A stretch of 10,875 nt of DNA from Chloroflexota bacterium (GTDB lineage Bacteria; Chloroflexota; Anaerolineae; Anaerolineales; DRKV01): positions 1 through 10,875 of the forward strand of contig DRKV01000174.1 of assembly GCA_011051635.1 (NCBI GenBank), given 5' to 3'. The first letter of the stretch is position 1; every line of letters starts with the position of its first letter. Shown piece by piece: positions 6,937 through 10,875 of the stretch. The position numbers and the translations under genes were made by a program. The notes beneath the pieces were generated by a model, which made no database searches, was not told where the DNA came from, and was given only the letters and a program-made list of their open reading frames with translations.

Positions 6937-7802
6937 GGGTGTGTGCTCCTGTAGGTCGCGATGCTCTGGATGACGAAATCCACCAGACGGGGGGCAATCG
7001 TCTCGTTTGCCAGTCGGTTGGGGTGCGAGTCCCGTCCTGCAGGACGGTATTCCGGGCGCAGGGTGTTGGCCTCGGGGCTGCCGTCGTCGGGAACGGCCAG
7101 GTGGTCGAAGAAGTCGAAGACGAAGATGTTTTCGCTCCCGGCCAGAAAATCGTCGGAGGCAAGCCAGGAGGACAGGGCGCGGGCATTGGCGGCTTCCTCC
7201 GCGTTGGTATCGGCGGGATTGAGGGGCGGCGAGGTCAGCAGGATGAAGATTTTGTCGGGATGGGCTTCCATCCCGGCGCGTATCCGCAGGTAAAGCGCTT
7301 TGCGGGTTTCCAAAGCCTCGGCGTCGGGGATGTGGCTGTTGGGGAAGCAGGACTTGAGCAGGATGACTTCATGTTGCAGCAAGCCGCTCAGGGTGTTGAG
7401 CGGGAGGGGATAGACGCGCTGCTCGAAAATGCGCGCCAGCCCATCGGGGTCGCTGTTGTCGTAAGGCAGGTCGTACCCGTACCCGGTGGATTCCCCTTCG
7501 GGATTCCGGAGCCCCCGGTGGTTGTAATCCTGGTCCCAAAAGGCGTAGCCGCGTTCCCGAAAGGCCTTCCGGATTCTCCCTTGCTCGATGAGGTTGCGGC
7601 CTACCGAGTGGTGCAGAAAAATGATGTTGGTGTATTCCCCGCGCGTGTAGGTCAGAACATCTTGTCTGTGCAGCACGGCCTGCGCGTAATCGGCCAGGTA
7701 TCTGGCTTTGGAGCGTATCCCGTCTGCGGGGATGGAAAGGAAAACCGTCAAGGCGCCCAATGCCAGGAGGAAAAAGAGAGCGAGCAATCTCTTCCTTTGC
7801 AT
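6933..7802 (-). CDS. Membrane-anchored SGNH/GDSL-like hydrolase or acyltransferase partner
   Basis: A 289-residue protein with an N-terminal basic stretch and hydrophobic segment (about 6-24) that acts as a signal anchor or signal peptide, so the catalytic domain is probably extracytoplasmic. SGNH-type features: IIFLHHSVGRN with a candidate nucleophile S66, LKSCFPNSHI, TSPPLNPADTN as a block-III-like Asn region, and DSHPN with D258 and H260 as the candidate Asp-His pair. The first block is not a standard GDS, so the assignment rests on the order and spacing of motifs. The gene starts 4 bp after the membrane acyltransferase stop and overlaps the next gene by 4 bp (ATGA). Together with the acyltransferase it resembles a split version of OafA-type proteins, in which an acyltransferase-3 membrane domain is fused to a periplasmic SGNH domain. 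The function could instead be de-esterification of the glycan. Confidence 0.75.
   Translation of the reverse strand: MQRKRLLALFFLLALGALTVFLSIPADGIRSKARYLADYAQAVLHRQDVLTYTRGEYTNIIFLHHSVGRNLIEQGRIRKAFRERGYAFWDQDYNHRGLRNPEGESTGYGYDLPYDNSDPDGLARIFEQRVYPLPLNTLSGLLQHEVILLKSCFPNSHIPDAEALETRKALYLRIRAGMEAHPDKIFILLTSPPLNPADTNAEEAANARALSSWLASDDFLAGSENIFVFDFFDHLAVPDDGSPEANTLRPEYRPAGRDSHPNRLANETIAPRLVDFVIQSIATYRSTHP
6946..6950 (-). promoter_or_regulatory. Ribosome binding site of Asn-synthase-like gene
   Basis: AGGAG on the minus strand, 9 nt before the ATG at 6936, inside the end of the SGNH gene. It is one of the few recognisable Shine-Dalgarno sequences in the window and occurs at a coupled junction. 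Confidence 0.6.
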
Positions 7803-7806
7803 GCGA

Positions 7807-8919
7807 CTATCCGAACAAGAGGTCGTGCAGCCGCCCGGAACGCATACTGATGTGTATCATCCACAAGGAGAGGCTCAGCGTGGCGGCGACCAACAGGAAA
7901 ATGTAGAGTATCTGGAGCGGGACGGAGGGGGGCACAAAGCGGGCGATGATTTTGTCCAGGACGGCCATAACGACGTAATGCGCCAGGTACAGGCCGTAGG
8001 TGTTGGCGCTCAACTCCCGGACGGGTTTTCGCCAGCGGGCAGGTACGGGAATGTTGGAATAGACCATGAAGCAAAAAATCAGCCCCAGGGAGAGGAGCAT
8101 GGAAGTCACCTTGACATGGCTGTCTCCCCGCTGCCAGTTGTCCCGCAAGAAACCGTAGGCGAGACCGCCTTCCAGCGTGGCGAGGACGAAAGCCAGAGCG
8201 GTCAGCCAGGGGAGCGCTTTGCGCCAGCGCAGCAAAGGGGCGAAAGCGGAAGGCTTCATTCCCGAGGCCAGCCCCAGGGGAAAGTAGAAGGCGAAGCGCA
8301 GGTATTGAAGCAGGGTGACGTCCAGCCAGTTTCCGCTTTGGAGACCGGGGGGCAGGGTGTGCGGGGCGTACACCTGGATGTAAAACAAGGCTACCCCCGC
8401 CAGTTGCAGCAGGATGGTGATGAAGAACAGGGCCCGCAGGCTGCGCCGGGCGATGCGTACCAGCAACGGCGCGGCCAGGTAGTAGACCATCAGCATGGGA
8501 ATGAAGTAGTACTGGGCGAAAAGGGCCAGCAGGATGCTGCGGATGTTGAACCCCAGGGGCGTTCCTCCGGAGCGCAGCCCTAAAACCTGGGCGGAGACCT
8601 GCATTCCCAGCCAGATGAATGCCCACAGCACCCAAGGCCAGAACAATTTGCCGATACGGGCGCGTACCACGTTCCATGCCAGGGGTTTTCGTCCCCCGCT
8701 GGTGGCGTAGGCGATAAAATATCCGGCGATGAACATGAAGGCCGGAATGGCGATTTTGCCCATCTGGTCGAGCGGGAGATAGGTGTATCCGTTGCGGCTT
8801 CCGGCGGGGATATTGCTCAGCACCTGCCAGACAGCGTGGTTGAGTACCACCCCGATGATAGCCAGCGCGGAGAGCAAGGGAATGTTGCGGCGGGGAACGG
8901 TGGTGGCAGGATGGCGCAT
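7807..8919 (-). CDS. Acyltransferase-3 family membrane O-acyltransferase
   Basis: A 370-residue polytopic membrane protein with about ten hydrophobic segments, of the family that includes OafA and related sugar O-acetyltransferases. The first segment is RRNIPLLSALAIIGVVLNH with the conserved H28, followed by FMFIAGYFIAY and a basic loop (NVVRARIGKLFWPWVLW). Near the end comes ANTYGLYLAHYVV, the usual family block. The ATG at 8919 is chosen because the in-frame extension up to 9144 is entirely encoded by the heptamer array, giving repeated SAFIIPHSAFCIHP-like peptide, and no family homology is expected there. No Shine-Dalgarno sequence precedes 8919. The stop lies 4 bp before the SGNH gene start, so the two are probably co-translated. 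Likely role: moving an acyl group across the membrane for glycan O-acylation. Confidence 0.9.
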   Translation of the reverse strand: MRHPATTVPRRNIPLLSALAIIGVVLNHAVWQVLSNIPAGSRNGYTYLPLDQMGKIAIPAFMFIAGYFIAYATSGGRKPLAWNVVRARIGKLFWPWVLWAFIWLGMQVSAQVLGLRSGGTPLGFNIRSILLALFAQYYFIPMLMVYYLAAPLLVRIARRSLRALFFITILLQLAGVALFYIQVYAPHTLPPGLQSGNWLDVTLLQYLRFAFYFPLGLASGMKPSAFAPLLRWRKALPWLTALAFVLATLEGGLAYGFLRDNWQRGDSHVKVTSMLLSLGLIFCFMVYSNIPVPARWRKPVRELSANTYGLYLAHYVVMAVLDKIIARFVPPSVPLQILYIFLLVAATLSLSLWMIHISMRSGRLHDLLFG

Positions 8920-8922
8920 GAG

Positions 8923-9153
8923 GAAGGCAGAAGGATGAATGCAGAAGGCAGAATGGGGGATGATGAACGCAGAAGGATGAATGCAGAAGGCAGAATGGGG
9001 GATGATGAACGCAGAAGGCGGGTCAGGAGGTTGTGCGGCAGAGGTTGCGGGTTTGGAGCGTCGCACTTCCGCACCCTGCACTTGGCACGTGATACTTGTT
9101 ACTTGGCACTTGATACGTGACACCTGATACGTGCCACGCGACACTCCTGTCTA
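8923..9153. repeat. Phase-perfect heptamer array, 33 units
   Basis: The junction between the CPBP protease and the acyltransferase is fully 7-bp periodic (231 bp = 33 x 7). It starts 3 bp upstream of the acyltransferase ATG and ends exactly on the protease stop codon (cta at 9151-9153, last unit ctgtcta). From left to right: a gaaggca/gaaggat/gaatgca class, an intermediate class (ggtcagg, aggttgt, gcggcag, aggttgc, gggtttg), then gcacttc/cgcaccc and gatacgt/ggcactt. The last two groups are reverse complements of the gtgcgaa and gtatcac/gtgccaa classes of the other arrays, so this segment is inverted relative to them. Confidence 0.9.
8930..9013. repeat. 42-bp perfect tandem duplication (six heptamers x 2)
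   Basis: Six heptamers, gaaggat gaatgca gaaggca then gaatggg ggatgat gaacgca, occur at 8930-8971 and again identically at 8972-9013. Because 42 is divisible by both 7 and 3, heptamer phase and any reading frame through it are both kept. This looks like a recent duplication within an older array. Confidence 0.92.
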
Positions 9154-9894
9154 CCCCACGCGCCCGGCGACCCACACCAGGTTGACGAGGTTGTGCGCCG
9201 CGACGCCCGGCCAGATGCTTTCTGTGCGCTCGCGCAGCCAGCCCAGTCCCAGCCCAATCCACAATTGCATGGTGAGTGTCTGCCAGTAGAAAGCGATGCC
9301 GCCTCCCGGGGTGAGACGCCAGGCGTGCATGGCCCAGAACAGGATGCCGGTAATCAGCCATCCCCAGCCGAGCGGAGCGCCCCACAATCGCCGGGAGCGT
9401 CCGTACAGGCGGTTGAGTTGCGGTTGTATCAGGCCGCGGTAGGCCAGTTCTTCAGCCAGGCCGGGCAGGGTTGCCAGGTAAAGCAGGTAGGGCAGGGAGA
9501 GCGGGTTTTCCGCCTGCGGAAGGTGCAGCAGGCCAATCAGCAGGTTACGCCCCAGGGTGAAAGCCAGCATCAAACCGGTCATCCACAGCGCAGCGCGCCA
9601 TGTTTCGGCAGGGAGTTTCCAGTCCAGGCCGGCCTGCCTCCAGGCTCCCGTTCCCCAGAGCAGCCCCGCCGCCAGGGCGAAGCGCAGACCCATCACCCCC
9701 CACGGTTGCGGCAGGGAGCGCAGGCCGGGGGCATAGGGCAGCAGCCGGTCGAGCAGGAAGTAGGCGCTCAATGCCAGGAGGGTGATGGCGCTGTAGGCGC
9801 GCCGTTCTGCCGGCAGACTGCGCTGAGCCAGCAGCACCGCCGGGGCAGCGGTCAGGAGGCAGAGAAGGGCGGGGAGGGCGCGGAGAGTTTGCAA
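9151..9894 (-). CDS. CPBP (CAAX/Abi) family intramembrane glutamic protease
   Basis: A 247-residue polytopic membrane protein. The three CPBP motifs are all present: EELAYRGLIQPQL with E148, E149 and R153; FWAMH with F186 and H190; and HNLVN with H234, N235 and N238. Together these form the glutamate/histidine active site of Rce1-like intramembrane proteases. No ATG is available near the expected start. The best candidate is the TTG at 9894, followed directly by a hydrophobic segment (about 6-23). It is preceded by nine consecutive C residues and the heptamer array, with no Shine-Dalgarno sequence and an in-frame TAA at 9933-9931. The TAG stop lies in a GGTAGAC unit that ends the next array. 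The substrate is unknown. CPBP proteins process prenylated proteins, bacteriocin-related peptides or C-terminal sorting tails in other systems, and a role in this glycan locus is open. Confidence 0.87.
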   Translation of the reverse strand: MQTLRALPALLCLLTAAPAVLLAQRSLPAERRAYSAITLLALSAYFLLDRLLPYAPGLRSLPQPWGVMGLRFALAAGLLWGTGAWRQAGLDWKLPAETWRAALWMTGLMLAFTLGRNLLIGLLHLPQAENPLSLPYLLYLATLPGLAEELAYRGLIQPQLNRLYGRSRRLWGAPLGWGWLITGILFWAMHAWRLTPGGGIAFYWQTLTMQLWIGLGLGWLRERTESIWPGVAAHNLVNLVWVAGRVG

Positions 9895-9908
9895 GGGGGG
9901 GGGAGGAA

Positions 9909-10050
9909 GTTGCGAGTTAGGGGTTGCGGGTTAGGGGTTGCGGGTTAGGGGTTGCGGGTTAGGGAGTTAGGGGGTTAGGAGGCAGCGGTCAGCCGTCCGT
10001 CGTCAGTCGTCAGTCGTCTACCGCCCACCGTCTACCGTCCACCGTCCAAA
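9909..10050. repeat. Heptamer array, 20 units with two single-base slips
   Basis: The junction between the NAD synthase-like gene and the CPBP gene. From left to right on the + strand: alternating gttgcgg and gttaggg units (a 14-bp higher-order repeat, 9909-9964), two further gttagg-type units displaced by single extra bases at 9965 and 9973, then ggcagcg, gtcagcc, gtccgtc, gtcagtc twice (9981-10015), then gtctacc, gcccacc, gtctacc, gtccacc, gtccaaa (10016-10050). The NAD synthase stop TAG lies in the gtctacc at 10030-10036, so the array overlaps the end of that gene. Confidence 0.88.
9920..9974 (+). other. G-quadruplex-capable G-tract cluster
   Basis: Eight runs of three to five G, separated by 3-5 nt loops (tta, ttgc, agtta), lie on the + strand, which is the template strand for the genes here. 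A further run of nine G lies at 9895-9903, directly before the protease TTG start. The spacing satisfies the usual G-quadruplex pattern several times over. Whether it folds in vivo is unknown. Confidence 0.65.
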
Positions 10051-10875
10051 AACAACGTTCCCTGCCGCAGGTAGGCGGTGGTGCGCTGCTTGCGCCGGAT
10101 GTCAGCGATGACGCGCTCCACCTGCTCCACTTCCAAGGAGAGACGGGCGGCAATCGCGGCGGCCTCCTCGCCCCGGTCGTATCCCTCCCAGATGGCGTCC
10201 AGGGTGGCGAAGGGCAGGCGGAAGAAGAATTCCTCCTGGGTGCTGCCGCCGGGGTAGGTGTCCGAGGTGGGGGTGCGGCTGCGGATTTCCTCGGGGATGT
10301 CCAGCAGTTCGGCCAGTTGGTAGACCTGGGTCTTGAACAGGTGACCGATGGGCTGCAAGTCCACGCCGCCGTCGCCGTGCTTGACGAAGAAGCCCAGACC
10401 GTGCTCGTTGCGGTTGGCTGTGCCCACCACGGCGTAGTTGCGCGCCTCGGCATGATAGTAAAGCATGGACATGCGGGCGCGCTGCTTGAAGTTGGAAGCG
10501 GCCACGATTTGCAGGTATTCGGCGGGCGGCAGGCGTTTGGTGTGCTCCTCTCCATCGGGGTCGGTGACCGTCAGGTAGAAGACGTTCAGGGCCGAACTCT
10601 CCAGGAGGCTGCCGGGCAGGACGATTTTCGCGCCCCAGCCGGGACCGAACTCCGGGAACAGGCGGCGGATAGCCTCGTCCCGGCGGCGGTAGCAGCCAAA
10701 GCCTTCCAGGGCGGGGGTGATGTCCTCGGTGAGGGTCTCCACGCCCAGACGGGAGGCCAGCATTTCGGCCAGTTCTGCGCTTTCGGGGCTGGATTCGCCT
10801 TCGGGGAGCATCAGCCCCAGGACGCGTTGCGGGCCGAGGGCGCGCACGCACAGGGCCAGCACGACGGAGGAGTCA
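10032..10875 (-). CDS. nadE: NAD+ synthase-type PP-loop amidase, 5' end outside window
   Basis: Cytoplasmic ATP-pyrophosphatase of the NadE type, which adenylates nicotinate adenine dinucleotide and amidates it with ammonia to give NAD+. The window opens inside the PP-loop: DSSVV at the edge is the end of an SGGxDSS motif, so the start lies upstream and the GTG at 10862 is not the start. Visible features: VVGTANRNEHGLGFFVKHGDGGVDLQPIGHLFKTQVYQLAELLDIPEEI, closely NadE-like (the KxGDGxxDxxPI block). Downstream the usual PTADL region reads TSDTYPGGSTQEEFFFRLPF, so this is a divergent NadE subtype. No N-terminal glutaminase domain can be judged from this fragment. The C-terminus LFLDGGR and its TAG stop are encoded by heptamer units. 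In a glycan locus it could supply NAD+ or amidate another carboxylate. Confidence 0.82.
   Translation of the reverse strand, partial: DSSVVLALCVRALGPQRVLGLMLPEGESSPESAELAEMLASRLGVETLTEDITPALEGFGCYRRRDEAIRRLFPEFGPGWGAKIVLPGSLLESSALNVFYLTVTDPDGEEHTKRLPPAEYLQIVAASNFKQRARMSMLYYHAEARNYAVVGTANRNEHGLGFFVKHGDGGVDLQPIGHLFKTQVYQLAELLDIPEEIRSRTPTSDTYPGGSTQEEFFFRLPFATLDAIWEGYDRGEEAAAIAARLSLEVEQVERVIADIRRKQRTTAYLRQGTLFLDGGR

Noticed and set aside
9909..9980. Telomere-like TTAGGG repeats
   Set aside because: The TTAGGG words alternate with gttgcgg in a 7-bp bacterial array between two genes. The resemblance is a by-product of the unit sequence.
10860..10862. GTG as the start of the NAD synthase-like gene
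   Set aside because: It lies just after the PP-loop residues DSSV, which must be within the protein, so the true start is outside the window.

Overview
This is a GC-rich bacterial window in which all nine genes lie on the minus strand. They form the inner part of a cell-surface polysaccharide (exopolysaccharide, capsule or O-antigen-like) locus. No marker gene fixes the organism. GC content, dense same-strand packing and degenerate 7-bp repeat arrays in the junctions fit an environmental lineage such as Chloroflexota (Anaerolineae), but that is a low-confidence inference.

Order in the direction of transcription (right to left): an NAD+ synthase-type PP-loop enzyme (10875-10032, 5' end outside the window); a CPBP/CAAX-type intramembrane glutamic protease (9894-9151); an acyltransferase-3 family membrane O-acyltransferase (8919-7807); a membrane-anchored SGNH-like protein (7802-6933); an asparagine-synthase-like protein whose glutaminase site is dismantled (6936-5077); a CapA-type calcineurin-fold protein (4967-3672); a Wzx-type polysaccharide flippase (3687-2245); a GT4 glycosyltransferase (1988-669); and a GT2 glycosyltransferase (626 to beyond position 1, 3' end outside the window). 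Acyltransferase/SGNH/Asn-synthase-like are tightly coupled (4-bp gap, then a 4-bp ATGA overlap). CapA and flippase overlap by 16 bp.

The likely common task is making, decorating and exporting a glycan. GT2 and GT4 would add sugars, the flippase would move the lipid-linked unit across the membrane, the acyltransferase/SGNH pair would O-acylate it, and the Asn-synthase-like enzyme would form an amide on a sugar or small substrate. The roles of CapA, the NAD synthase-like enzyme and the protease are less clear.

The most unusual content is not the genes. Every gene junction wider than about 40 bp is filled by degenerate tandem arrays with an exact 7-bp period: 621-655, 1991-2249, 4973-5084, 8923-9153 and 9909-10050. 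A sixth array (1797-1859) lies in frame inside the GT4 gene. The longest run is 37 consecutive heptamers with no phase slip, although the heptamer sequence changes through several distinct classes along the array. Four genes have their stop codon inside a heptamer of the array that follows them, three of them in the identical unit GGTAGAC. Starts next to arrays show no Shine-Dalgarno sequence. No tRNA, rRNA, insertion sequence or CRISPR array was seen, and no gap of 300 bp or more lacks a gene.
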